A DNA stretch of 64,000 nucleotides, from assembly GCA_963575745.1 (NCBI GenBank), contig CAUYUJ010014347.1:136501-200500 (forward strand), written 5' to 3'. The DNA is from Prorocentrum cordatum. Lineage: Eukaryota > Sar > Dinophyceae > Prorocentrales > Prorocentraceae. Positions 53,110-63,390 of this stretch are shown here, one piece after another. Made by a program: the position numbers and the translations under genes. Within the stretch, counting starts at the first letter, position 1. Each line of letters opens with the position of its first letter. Below the pieces are notes generated by a model. It had not been told where the DNA came from and ran no database searches. It was given only the letters and a program-made list of their open reading frames with translations.

Positions 53110-55058
53110 CACGACTTGAACGAGACCCGTGGCAGCGATTCTGGCATCTCGGAGCTTTTCTCGGTTCCAGGGGTCCAGGAGGCTTTTCAGAAGATCGATG
53201 TCAGCGACGTTCGGCAGGCCCACGTCTCCCGGTCGTGGGCTCCTCCAGGACACCTTCAACACATGCTTCCAGATGAGCTCCTTGGAGACCCCGACAGCGA
53301 CCCCGACGATCCCAACCCGTACGTCTGCAACATCAAGGGGTACACCAATAATTTCTGCACGTTCTCGGCACTCATTGCACATCAAATATCGGCAGCTCTT
53401 CCAGGCCACGGCGCACCTACCCTGTTATCTACGATCACGATTGGCAACACATGTTCGGTATGTGACCACGTGTACGGTTGTATGCGGGATTGCCGATATC
53501 ACCACCGACGATCTTGAATGGAAGGACTCTGTTTTATCGATCGCACGGTACATGATAGATCGTCTGCACACATAAGGTGTCCCCGTGAGCACCTTATTCG
53601 AATTTTCAATTGCAAGCGAGAACATCATGATCCAGAGGCCCTTCGAGCACATCTGAGAACATACATACCTCCGTCGCCATATGGAACTTGGCTCAATATA
53701 ATACCGCGCTCAGCACGGATGGCTGAACGACGCGGCCTAGCGGTGCCTCAGCGCTACCTACCAGCGCCAGCCTGGAAACCATCACATACATCACATCTAC
53801 GACGCGGAGTTCGACGAGCTGCTGATCGACTGCTGGACGCCTCAGATAGAGCGATAGCTAAAGATGCTACTACGTCAAACGTCCTAAGGCCGCGTACCGC
53901 GAGAACACGTACAATGACTAAGCTTGGTCGTTGTACGCGTTCTATATTCAGCGCATCCACCATAGCGACGCCGACCTCTACACCTGCTCTACCACGGCCA
54001 CCACAACCTGCAGCATCTGAAGATGGAAGACGCAGCGGGGCCAACGGCACCAGCAGCGGCAGCAGGAGCGAAGACACCGTACAGCCGAGCAGCGTGGAGA
54101 GGCCCGCCACCGTCATCGATGACAACGATGGCAAGGACAGCGAACCGACAGCACAGCGACGGCCCACGCAACATCGACAGCAAGGATCGGGCAGCGGACA
54201 GCGCCCAGGGGATCAAGAATCAGGTCAGCCAATGCTTACAGCGGAAGCGGAGGAAGCGGAAGACGGGTCACGACGAGCCTGACGTTGAGGAGGCCGACGA
54301 GTGAATCGAGGGCAGCACGCGGACAACATGGACGAACAAGGGAAAGAAGTTCCAAGCGCTCATCACGGCCCTATGACCCTGACGTTGCAGAACACCCAGA
54401 AGACTCGCATGATCATGTGCTCGGTGGCAGACACATGGACGATGGAAGTCAGCCGCCCGCTCTTACAGCCCACATCTCCGACGAGCTGGAGCTCTTCAAG
54501 ACGAGGGTCAGCGGCTACCGTACCGACAGGAATAAGCACTCGCTCAAGAAGCTGGGGCCTCCGACACTCGCCTTCGCCCAGGCGATGCTAGATCGTTTCG
54601 CGACATGCGAGGTTCGAGGCAGGGCTCGCGCACAGATCGAGGAATACCTCGAGAAGTGCCAGCCGGCGGACCCAGGCCGCAGAACCGACGATCGACGTAG
54701 AGCGAATGCAATAAGCGATATCATCCATCATACTCGGCAAGACACACGACCTGAACATCGCCAAGTTAGCAACGGGCGCCAAGGCCAGCCCGCATGCTAG
54801 TGATCGATGGCCTCAGGGCCGAGGGCCGTCCCCAAAACCATGCGGGCCCCGCCCCAGCGGGTTGGCTCTGGTTGAAAATATCGACCTAGCTGGATCACTT
54901 TCGCACGATCTCCACATGACGTTCGTCAGTGGAGAAGTCATTTCAGCCTCGACGCCCGCGCTGACCCGAGTTCAAGTGACAGTGCCAGGATCCGTCCATG
55001 AACCCCGCGCTGATGATAAAGATGAGGACCCATGCCTCACCGAGGGGAACGAACAGTG
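53110..55058 (+). pseudogene. LINE retrotransposon C-terminal region with zinc fingers
   Basis: Starts with VQEAFQKIDVSDVRQAHVSR. YVCNIKGYTNNFCTFSALIA (53320) has a C2H2-like layout in which the second cysteine is replaced. TCSVCDHVYGCMRDCRYH (53449) gives a second finger. A frame change leads to LCFIDRTVHDRSSAHIRCP and EALRAHLRTYIPPSPYGTW, a third finger-like unit. Basic low-complexity sequence follows to about 54300. From 54480, SDELELFKTRVSGYRTDRNK and KLGPPTLAFAQAMLDRFATC and EEYLEKCQPADPGRR form a helical domain, and the frame from 54862 ends at 55058. From memory this series resembles the region after reverse transcriptase in dinoflagellate LINEs. At least three frameshifts are present. 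Confidence 0.5.
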
Positions 55059-55220
55059 ACATAACATAAAAACCCGGAGGTCCGCGCGGATTTCTCAGAT
55101 CGGCGCTAGGACTCTCTTGGCGGTGCCTCCAGCGCCGCCCCTGGCGCGCGAAGCGCGCCAGGGAGGGAGGCAACGCCGATCCGAGAAGTCCGCGCAGACT
55201 TCCGAGTTTTTATGCCTATG
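55057..55220. mobile_element. Foldback element family E, copy with 37-bp arms
   Basis: Left AAAAACCCGGAGGTCCGCGC then GGATTTCTCAGATCGGC. Right is the inverse, GCCGATCCGAGAAGTCCGCG then CAGACTTCCGAGTTTTT. Inside is the palindrome CCTGGCGCGCGAAGCGCGCC. It overlaps the end of the LINE remnant, so it inserted at or near its 3-prime end. Confidence 0.85.
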
Positions 55221-56690
55221 CCACTTTTGGTTCCCCTATCACTGCTGACGCGGAGGCCGCCGACTTATATTGTTTTCCTGATGTTGTCACGCGCTCTCTT
55301 ATTCTCCTGCGCGCCGTAGCTGGGCGTCTACCCTCCCTCTTCCCCCCTGCCTGCTCCATTCCATGGCCAGAGTTTCCCCCCGTTTACCTCACCATTCTAA
55401 TACAAGTCAGCATGCACACAGCACGCGGTGCTGTATTTCTGTGCTGAGACGCTGACCTCTCGACGGGTTCTCTCTTGAAGGGTGGCAGGCCTACACGGCG
55501 CACGCCCCGTATCATGGAACTCCTTGGGGCCGCAACGGGGTTTGGGATCTACCCCGCCGCTCCGGAGCTTGACCGCCTGCAAACATGCGCGCGGCACCTT
55601 AGCAGCGCACGGCCGCCCAGGCACGAGGCAAACCCTCCGCTGCGGGAGACACAGCAGCGACGAGCACTCATTGCACTGAATCTTCCGAGCGGTGAGCTGC
55701 TGTGTCGGGCGGGGTTTCTGTGTCATCCGAGAGGTGGGCCCCCCGCTCAATACGTGGTGCAACCAGAAGCCAAGCATCGACTGCTTCGATCATGTCATTG
55801 TCGTCGTGAAAAGTGCGCCGGATGAGCCCCGGCAGGGTTCCGGGGACCGATTCAGAGCGGATTTGCGTTTAATCCTTTTTGTTCACATATTTTCCCCGGG
55901 TCTATTCAGCTCAGACCCCCAGCCGCATCCATCCTCCTGGCCCCGGATTCCGGCGGGTCCAGAGGAGGGGGGGGGCAGGACCTTTCTCGTCGTCAAAGGG
56001 CGAGGGGGGAAGGCTACTCCCGTCGGCTCTTAGAGTTTTTGTTCGCCTCGGGCTACTCTAAAGGTTGCTGCCCTCGTCGAGAGTGTTCTGCTGGCGCCCG
56101 GCTCGTCCCGGACGGCCGGCGGAGCCCGTGTTATGACACGAAGACAACCAGGCGCCGACGCGGGGGGGAGGATTCACTCATGGCCGGGGCCACGATGTCT
56201 CCCTTGTCTTGCGGTCCCACTATTATTGTTTGGACCCGCCCCCTGGACTCGCTTCGTCCACTCGTATTCCTCGGACCATGACGCGCTACCCACCCTTCCC
56301 AGTCCCCCCCTCTCGGCGAACCCGATGCCCCACCTTCTCCACCGCTCTGCTCCTGGTCCTCCTGATCCTCCTGATCCTCCTCGCGATGCTCGTTCTCCAG
56401 GCGCTCCGGCTCGTGATCCAGCTCCTGCTCCTCCCTCCCACCCCATTTTTCCTCCGGTCATCTTCGCGCCCCATTTCCTCACCTCTTCCCCCTCCCCCAT
56501 CCCCCGCTTCTCTCGCTCCGTCTCTCTCTTCGTCTCTCTGTACCCGCTTATCTTCTCCCCTCATGTGGCGGAGATGGCTCCGCCGCGGCACCCGCCAGTA
56601 GAGGGACAGACAGGGACTGGCATGACAGTACTGCAGCTTCCCCCGGCTCTTCCTCCTCTCTCCTGCGTCCACCCTCCAGCCTCCCCTCCA
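55221..56690. other. No gene seen
   Basis: Mixed unique DNA. Frames 55397-55777 (minus) and 55475-55825 (plus) overlap and look random. Confidence 0.5.
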
Positions 56691-56719
56691 CACTCCCTCC
56701 ATCCCCCCTCTTCGTTGCC

Positions 56720-57190
56720 CGCAGCCGCTGCCGCTGCCGCCGTTGCAGCCGCCAGGGCCATTTCGTCGGTGCCGCCGCCGCCGCCGCCTCCACCGATTCT
56801 TCTTCTTCGCCTCCGCCGCTGACGCCTCCACTGCAGCTGGCGCTGGTCGTCGACGCCGCCGCTGCAGCCGCCGCCGTGGCCGTTTCGTCGGTGTCGCTGC
56901 CGCCGCCGCCGCCTCCACGGATTCTTCTTCTTCTTCGCCTCCGCCGCTGACGCCTCCACTGCAGCTGGCGCCTGTCGTCGACGCCGCCGCTGCAGCCGCC
57001 GCCGGGGTCGTTTCGTCGATGCCGCTGCCGCCGCTGCCGTCTCCACCGACTCTTCGCCGCCGCCGCTGCCGCTTCCTCTGCCGCCGGCGCTGGACGTCCA
57101 CGCCGCCGCCGCCGAGGCCGTTTCGGCGGTGCCGCGGTCGCCGCCGCCTCCACTGATTCGTCGCCGCCGCCGCTGTCGCCTGTTCTGCCG
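56720..57190. repeat. GCC-rich minisatellite with units of about 110-126 bp
   Basis: GCCGTTTCGTCGGTGTCGCT-type block at about 56757, 56878, 57005 and 57116, with CCGATTCTTCTTCTTCGCC and GACGCCTCCACTGCAGCTGG between. Embedded in GCC runs. The long minus frames across it (382 and 261 codons) are low-complexity Arg/Ala peptides, so I do not call a gene. Confidence 0.85.
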
Positions 57191-58209
57191 TCAGCGCCGA
57201 ACGACCACGCCGCCGCCGTCCGGGCCTCGGAGGAGCTCGCCACCCTCGCCGGCCTGCTCGGCGGCGGCTCGGGATCCGTGCCGTGGCCTCGAGCGTCGCT
57301 GACGGAGGGGTGGTGGGCAGCTCGCGCGCGCACGCGGTTGGTCCAACAGGGCCCTTGACACCCAGGGAATGCGCATCACGGCCAGCGTTTGGCGCTCTGA
57401 TGAATTTTGGGCAGCGGAGCCAAGGTGTGGTCAATCTGGCTCAGATTATCAGGCATAATTAATCATTAGCGAGGTGGACGCTTCCAGTCGCGCATTCCGA
57501 TAGTCCGATGTTTGTTGTGCTTTGGTGTATCTCGTTGTTTTGTTCTTGGAGGAGGTTGTTGCAGTTGAGGATGCTGCTCACATTCATGATCACGCTGATG
57601 GCGATGACGATGGATTGAATGATGGTGTCATTCAGGCGGTGGCGTAGACGATTAGGTGACGGCGACGATGGCGATGACGATTCCCTTGACGCCCACTCGT
57701 TGCCGTCACACAATTAGCAGACCTCGCGAGTGATGACCAGGAAAAGGGGCACTATCATGAAGGAGAAGAGGAGGCGACGACCGCTGGGGGCTAGGTGAGC
57801 GCGTTGCCTGGCGCGTTCGAGAGCCACTCCGAGCTGGAGGCTCCAGCGCCACCTCCAGTCCCTCGTCAAGCAAGTCCGTCCTGTGGCCCTCAGCTTGCAA
57901 GGCTCCCTCTCCACCTCAAGCCCCTGCTGTTCTTGCCGCTACCGCTCCTCCTGCTCCGCCTCTCCTCCCCCCCCCTCGCCTGCGCGTCCTCCATTCCTCC
58001 GCGCGCGCTGTTCCTCGTTCCCTCCCCTCACTGGTCGCTGTGTCGTGGCATTCCTCCGCAGTCTGCTTCGAGTGCAGCCTCGGCCTCGTGTGCACGGGTC
58101 CCGGTGGCGGCGGCAGGATCGCGGGGGGGGGCGGGGGAGCGCTTGTTGGCGCGCGGGCAGGTCGCTGCTCCTCCTCTGCAAGATGCGCTGCGCTGGGGCA
58201 CAGATCTCC
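57191..58209. other. No gene seen
   Basis: Unique DNA with a GATGGCGATGACG-type patch at 57595-57690. Confidence 0.5.
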
Positions 58210-58397
58210 TACTCCGGGTTTCTTAATAAGCGTCGGGGGGGTACCCCCTGGACGGTGCTCAACCTCGCCCCGGGGGTCGCACCGCGACAGGGGGTCGGAG
58301 CGCCTTTGGCGCGCGGTGGCTGCCCGCGACGGGGGTCGATGTGGGGCTGTCGGCGGGGGCGACGACCCCCCGACGCTTATTGAGAAACTCGGAGTAT
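58210..58397. mobile_element. Foldback element family L
   Basis: 188 bp. Left TACTCCGGGTTTCTTAATAA then GCGTCGGGGGG. Right is the inverse, CGACGCTTATTGAGAAACTC then GGAGTA. The internal block GGGTCGATGTGGGGCTGTCG recurs at about 59538-59560 in a degraded second copy (59515-59605). Confidence 0.8.
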
Positions 58398-58589
58398 GCT
58401 TTCCCTCGATTTCGGCTCCCAGGGCCCGTCACCGGGCCCCAGGACCACCAAGGAAGCTTGGTCGGGGACGAAGCACGGGGTCCCAGGGGAAGGGGTCGGG
58501 CCTCGGGGCCGCGCACCGAAAGGTCACATCGGGTGATACTTGCTCCCTGGACTCGGCGTTGGTGTACAGCTCGCGGTGTGTTGCTAGCT

Positions 58590-58752
58590 TTAGGTCGGGC
58601 CTGTCCCCCTGCAGGGGGATTTTGGGCGAACAAATAAATAATCAAAAGATATTTCCAAACATTGCCAAACATCGTGACACATCGTCCCCATCTTATTTTG
58701 TTGGCTGACTATTTTTGAATAGTCCTCCTGTAGAGGGACATGCCCGACCTAA
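58590..58752 (+). mobile_element. MITE family B, copy 4
   Basis: 163 bp. Left TTAGGTCGGGCCTGTCCCCC, right GGGACATGCCCGACCTAA. TGCTAGCT / TGCTAGTG flank it, matching at six of eight positions. AT-rich centre. Confidence 0.9.
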
Positions 58753-58944
58753 TGCTAGTGCAGCCCTCAGTGAGGCCTCAATGGTTGCGGAGGTGGGGAA
58801 GCCCTACGCGCTGGAGAGCATCGCTGTTGCGCATGCGCCAGCCGGGCGCTGCACTGCGCAGCCTCGCGCGGTGCCCAACCAGGGGGTCGCCGCGGACTGA
58901 GCGCCCCGAGCGTGTGCTCGCCCCGCTCGGATCCGCCGATGACG

Positions 58945-59103
58945 ATAAGTCGGGCGTGTCCCCTTACAGGAGGAGTATTCAAAAATAGTCGAAGAACCGA
59001 CTGGGACGATTGTTTGAGTAGTTTTTAGCGTTGTTGGTATATCTGTTGTCTATTTTGAATGTTTCGTCCAACATCACTCTATAGGGGGACACGCCCGACA
59101 CAA
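58945..59103 (+). mobile_element. MITE family B, copy 5
   Basis: 159 bp. Left ATAAGTCGGGCGTGTCCCC then TTACAGGAGGAGTATTC. Right GGGGACACGCCCGACACAA. Flanks CGATGACG / CGATAGCG match at six of eight positions. It lies 193 bp after copy 4 in the same orientation. Confidence 0.88.
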
Positions 59104-59794
59104 CGATAGCGTTCGAAAGGCCAGGCTTCGCTGCGGACTGGCTTCCTTCCAAAACACTCGAGACCCTTCCGAAACCCTCCGAAAACCATCCAGGAAGGGT
59201 TCAAGGAGGTTGTTCGGAGGGTTTCGGGCGGGTTTGGGACGGGTTGTCGTCGTTTTGGGGGGACTGATGATAGCGCGCAGCCTGTGTCGGCCCTCGGTGT
59301 GCCGCCTACGTCGTATTGAAGGGCCTTGGTGGGCAAGCACACGTCAGGGCTACGTCGGATTGAAGGCCTCGGTGGGCAAGCCCACGTTGGCATTGACACG
59401 CGAAATGAGGATAATCGGGTCCAGTTGTCGAACGGCGACCGCGTCCTCGCGCACGCTCGTCGCGCGTCGAACAACAAAAACACGGCATGGGTTCGCGGGC
59501 GCGCGGTGGTTGGGTCTCGATCGGGCGTTTCCTCGACAGGGGTCGATTTGGGGCTGTCGGCGGGGGATGGCGCTCCTCCGCCGAGCGCTTTCTCATGAAC
59601 GCCAGGAGTGGGGGAGACGACGAGCAGGAAAAGGATAGCAAAGGAGAGGACGGGCAGGAGGGTGGCTTGGCATCGCTCGGACGTGTTAGTTTTTCTCGGC
59701 AGGGACCGTCGGGGGACATCCTGTGGCGTCTCGCGGGAGAATGCACGCACGAAGCCGAGCACTGCCCGGGGAATGGGCGTCCGAGCGACGGCAA

Positions 59795-59948
59795 GGTGGA
59801 GGAGGAGGCTCGGAGGAAGAGGAGGAGGCGGAGGAGGAGGAGGAAGAGGAGGAGGAGGAGGAGGGAGGAGGGAGGATGAGGAGGGGAAGGAGGAGGGGGA
59901 GGAGGAGGAGGAGCGAGGAGAGGCGAGGAGGAGGAGGAGGGAGCGGAA
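59795..59948. repeat. GGA microsatellite (left arm of inverted pair)
   Basis: GGAGGA / GAGGAAGAG units. Confidence 0.9.
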
Positions 59949-60016
59949 GAACGTGGAGAGGATGGCGGCCCGCGTGGGGAAGCGTCGAGGAGCTGCGTGG
60001 AGCGAGGGAAGGCGCC

Positions 60017-60418
60017 CCCCCCTCCTGCTCCTCCTCCTGCTCCTCCCGCTCCTCCTCCTCGTCCTCCTGCTCCTCCTCCTCCTCCTCCTCCTCCTCCTCT
60101 CCTCCTCCTTCTTCTCCTCCTGCCCTCCTCCTCCTCCTCCTCCTCCTCCTCCTCCTCCTCCTCCTCCTCCTCCTCCTCTCCCTCCTCCTCCTCCTCCTCC
60201 TCCCCCTCCTCCTCCTCCTCCTCCTCCTCCTCCTCCTCTCCTCCTCCTCCTCCTCTCCTCCTCCTTCTCCCCCTCTTCCTCATCCTCCTCCTCTCTCTTG
60301 CTCTCCTTCTCCTCCTCGTCCTCCTCGTCCTCCTCCTCCTTCCTCCTTCTCCCTCCTCCTCCTCCTCCTCCTCCTCCTCCTCCTCCTCCTCCTCCTCCTC
60401 CTCCTCCTCCTCCTCCCC
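60017..60418. repeat. TCC microsatellite (right arm of inverted pair)
   Basis: Long CTC/TCC run. With the GGA run at 59795 it forms an inverted pair that could fold or form triplex. Frames of 354-507 codons on both strands are artefacts. Confidence 0.92.
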
Positions 60419-60587
60419 CCACCTCCCCCTCGCCGAAGGCGTTCGCGCGTCGCCTCGGCGCCTCGCTCGGCGAGGACGGCGCCTGCGGGGCCCCACGGGG
60501 AGTGGGGAGGCGCGGCCGCGCGAGTCCGACGAGCGCTGGAGGGAGGAGAAGGAGGAGGCGGAGGAGGAGGAGGAGGACCAGTGTATA

Positions 60588-60825
60588 CCCAAGAGGGATC
60601 AACGATGTTGGAATACACCCTCCCTCCGAGCTCCCTCTTCATAGGCCCCCTACAACGGTTAATTTGTACTGAGGGAACTGCCTCGTTGGAAGACACCCGT
60701 TGGAAGACTCGGGAGCATGCCAAGACACTGTTTTTGGGATTCCTACGCCACGGGTCAACCTGACCGTTGCGTCTCGACGATCTTGGACCGGGCCAGAACA
60801 CCATTCCTCGGACTTGAACACCGCG
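60588..60825 (+). repeat. Composite module, part F, copy 2
   Basis: CCCAAGAGGGATCAACGATG, GGAATACACC, GAGCTCCCTCTTCATAGGCC and CGGGCCAGAACACCATTCCT match the first copy at 26728-26930 in order and orientation. Confidence 0.75.
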
Positions 60826-60949
60826 AACCAATGAAACTGTTGCACCCTCAAAGTCCTGAATCTTTCCAAAACACCATTTCTGGCACGCTGATCATGGGAA
60901 TCCGTGAGACTCCTTGCAAATGCTCAAACACGAGTGTGCGAGGCGCTGA

Positions 60950-61420
60950 GGCGATAACGACATTTTGAAAAGGTGCCGCCCTCAATCTGTGAAGCTCTTG
61001 CAAATGTTTGAAACGAGTGCGCGCGGCGCTAAGGCGATATCCACATTACGATAACGACTCGCAGCGAATGTGCGCGGCACTACGGCGAGAGCCACATTTT
61101 GAAAACGACCCGCCCCCCACCCGTGAAACTCTTTCAAAAGTTTGAAAGCCACTCGCTTTCAATGCGTGAATCTCTTGCACATGTCCGAATGTTCGCGGCG
61201 CTAAGGCGAGAGCGACATTTTGAAAACGACCCGCCCTCCATCCGTGAAACTTTCAAATGTTTAAAACGAATGTGCGCGGCGCTGAGGCGAGAGACACATC
61301 TTGAAAATGACCTGCCCTCCATCCGTGAAGCTCTTGCAATTGTTTAAAACGAGTGCGCGCGGTGCTGAGGCGAGAGCCACATTTTGAAAACCACCCGCCC
61401 TCCATGTGAAACTGTTGCCA
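60950..61420 (+). repeat. Satellite G of about 85-bp units, six copies (module copy 2)
   Basis: Unit GCGAGAGCCACATTTTGAAA, ACGACCCGCCCTCCATCCGT and GTTTAAAACGAGTGCGCGCG. Same family as 27085-27400 but better conserved. The tail at 61440-61520 (CATACATGTTGAGGAAGTCT, CTCGGGGTGCGACAGGGAG) also matches. Confidence 0.9.
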
Positions 61421-61539
61421 CTTTTTCAGCTTCTGGGTCATACATGTTGAGGAAGTCTCAGGCGAAACGCCCGGCCCGCCCTACCGCCCTATCAATTTGC
61501 CTCGGGGTGCGACAGGGAGATATCAGTTCTAAGGGACAC

Positions 61540-61645
61540 GAATGGAGGAGGAGGATGGGGAGGAGGAGGAGGAGGAGGAGGAGGAGGAGGAGGAGGAGGA
61601 GGAAAAGGAGGAGGAGAAGGAGGAGGAGGAGGAGGGGAGGGGGGG
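61540..61645. repeat. GGA microsatellite
   Basis: GGAGGA run after module copy 2. Confidence 0.92.
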
Positions 61646-61669
61646 CAGGGGAGCGAATCACGGCATGAA

Positions 61670-61925
61670 CCCAAAAACTCGGAGGTCCGCGCAGATTTCA
61701 CGGCTGGAGGTTTTCCTCTCGACGAGTCTCGGCGGCGCGCTCGGGGGGGAGGTAAGAAGGGGCGGACCTTCTCTGAAGGCTCGGGATTTCCTCGGCCTCC
61801 CGAGAAGTGTCCCAAGCCTTCCCCAGAGACTCAGTCAAAAGGCGCGAGGGCTTCTGAGAAGTCCCGCCGCCTTCCGAGAAGGCCCGCCCCTTCTCACGTC
61901 CCCACCTGGCTCGCCACCGAGTGTC
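61670..61925 (+). repeat. CTTCTCAGAAG palindrome cluster (family D), copy 3
   Basis: The left start AAAAACTCGGAGGTCCGCGC resembles the arm of family E. Then come CCTTCTCTGAAGG, CTTCTGAGAAG, CCTTCCGAGAAGG and CCTTCTCACG, ending CTCGCCACCGAG. Confidence 0.7.
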
Positions 61926-61954
61926 TTCCTTGAGACTCGACGTCTCGAGAAAAT

Positions 61955-62160
61955 CGAGGCCCCGTGAAAAACCGCGCTTGGAGCCCTGGACCCCATCTTT
62001 CTGCGCCATTTTTCCGGCCGGATCGATCTGTGAGGGCCCCGGGACCCGAGATGGAGCGAAAACGCACAGTGTGACAAAATTGAGTAGCCAGGGTCTCAGG
62101 GAAGCGGGGACCTAGCCGTGGCGACGAGGCGCCCCCAAGAGGCCCGAAAAGAAAGAATAA
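61955..62160. repeat. Large inverted repeat, left arm
   Basis: GGATCGATCTGTGAGGGCCC and CGTGGCGACGAGGCGCCCCC are found in reverse complement at 62755-62975. On the minus strand it reads LGSRGPHRSIRPEKW, where the other arm reads LGPRDPHRSIQPEAW on plus. The conserved peptide suggests an old coding repeat. Confidence 0.75.
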
Positions 62161-62320
62161 CGTCTCGGCGAGGCGCAGCCGCTGGAACGCACCCCGAGGC
62201 CAGAAAACTGCCGAGAACCGACGGCCCCCCCGAACACCTCGAGCTTCAAGCCTCGAACCTCCACCCCTCGCTCGCCGCCGAGTGTCTTCCATCGTTTCAA
62301 TGATTTGTCTGGGCCCAGGA

Positions 62321-62465
62321 TTGAGTCGGGCACGCCCCTCCACAGGAGGAATATGCAAAAGTAGTCAAACATGCTCCGGGGGACTCCTTTTAAAAATTCT
62401 GTCTTGAATCTGTGTTCTTCGGGGGTCTTCCAGAGCCCGCCTGTAGGAGGACATGCCCGACCGAA
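62321..62465 (+). mobile_element. MITE family B, copy 6
   Basis: 145 bp. Left TTGAGTCGGGCACGCCCC then CACAGGAGGAATATGCAAA. Right GGACATGCCCGACCGAA. Perfect 8-bp target duplication GCCCAGGA at 62313-62320 and 62466-62473. It sits between the two arms of the large inverted repeat. Confidence 0.93.
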
Positions 62466-62754
62466 GCCCAGGACGATTCCCATCGGCAGCGCCTCCTCAC
62501 GGGCGTGCGCCCGGGGTGCCGGTCGGTACCGCTGTGGACGGCCGCCGGAGGCCCGGGAGGCGATCGCCCGAGGGCAGTCCGTCGAGGCAAGGGCGGCGCC
62601 CTCCCTGGCGCGCTCTGCTCTCTTCTTCGAGCCTCTCGGGGGCTGCTCGTCGCCGCGGCCAGGCCCGCTTTCAGAGGGGGGAGAGACGCCCGTGCCGCTG
62701 CCCTCCCCGCGTGTTTTTCCCTCTGCGAGGCCTCCTCCTGGGAGGCCCGCGTCG

Positions 62755-62975
62755 CCACCGCTCTCTTTCTCTTCGGGCCGTCTTGTTGGGGGGCTCCTCG
62801 TCGCCACAGCGGGGTCCGCTCCGACAACCCCGGAGGTCCTGGCGTCTCAATCTCTTCACGCCGGGCGCTTTCGCCGCATCTGGGGCCCCGGGACCCTCAC
62901 AGATCGATCCAGCCCGAAGCATGGCGCCGAAGGAGGGGGTCCCGGGCTCCCGGCGCGATGTTCCACGGCGTGGCT
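62755..62975. repeat. Large inverted repeat, right arm
   Basis: Reverse complement of 61955-62160 with about 20-25 percent divergence. A further diverged copy of the GGCGACGAGCAGCCCCC block lies at about 62640. Confidence 0.75.
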
Positions 62976-63149
62976 CCCTTAGCTCTTCTCGGCACGTCGG
63001 ATCTCCGAGGGCTCCGCTTCGACAGACGGGTCAGGGTGGACCTGGGCACCGTTTTCCAAGGGAGGAAGAACCACACGGACCGGACACTTGGCGCTTGCTA
63101 AACGGCCCGGGGCGTTTACTCAACAGCCCCGCCGTGTGGCATCCCTTCT

Positions 63150-63390
63150 TTGGGTGCGTTTACTGACGGCTCCGCGTGTCGGGGGGGATTCTCGGGGTGG
63201 ATCTTCTGCCCTCCAAGGATGGACCTGGGCACCGTTTTTGAGGGGAGCTGGGCTGGCGGAGACCGCCGCCGTCGTCACATCCGGCCCTCCTCCGGTCCTC
63301 GGGGGGCGGGGGCCCTTGTCCTCGCCCGCTCGGAGCTCGTTGCCGGCAGCATCGCCAGACCTGCAGCACAGTGGGGGCCCATGCCAATAA
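63150..63390 (+). pseudogene. Possible RNase H fragment
   Basis: The frame from 63150 gives GAFTDGSACRGGFSGWIF, which fits the first strand of RNase HI (TDGSA...G..GW) with its catalytic aspartate, then DLGTVFEGSWAGG. Another frame at 63030 has DLGTVFQG, a repeat of the second block. No other catalytic motif can be placed, so a retroelement remnant is only plausible. Confidence 0.35.

Noticed and set aside
56286-57434. 382-codon minus-strand Arg/Ala-rich protein
   Set aside because: Low-complexity translation of GCC-rich minisatellite; equally open on the other strand.
59079-60763. Frames of 346-507 codons on both strands
   Set aside because: Composed of poly-Gly, poly-Glu, poly-Pro and poly-Leu from GGA/TCC runs.
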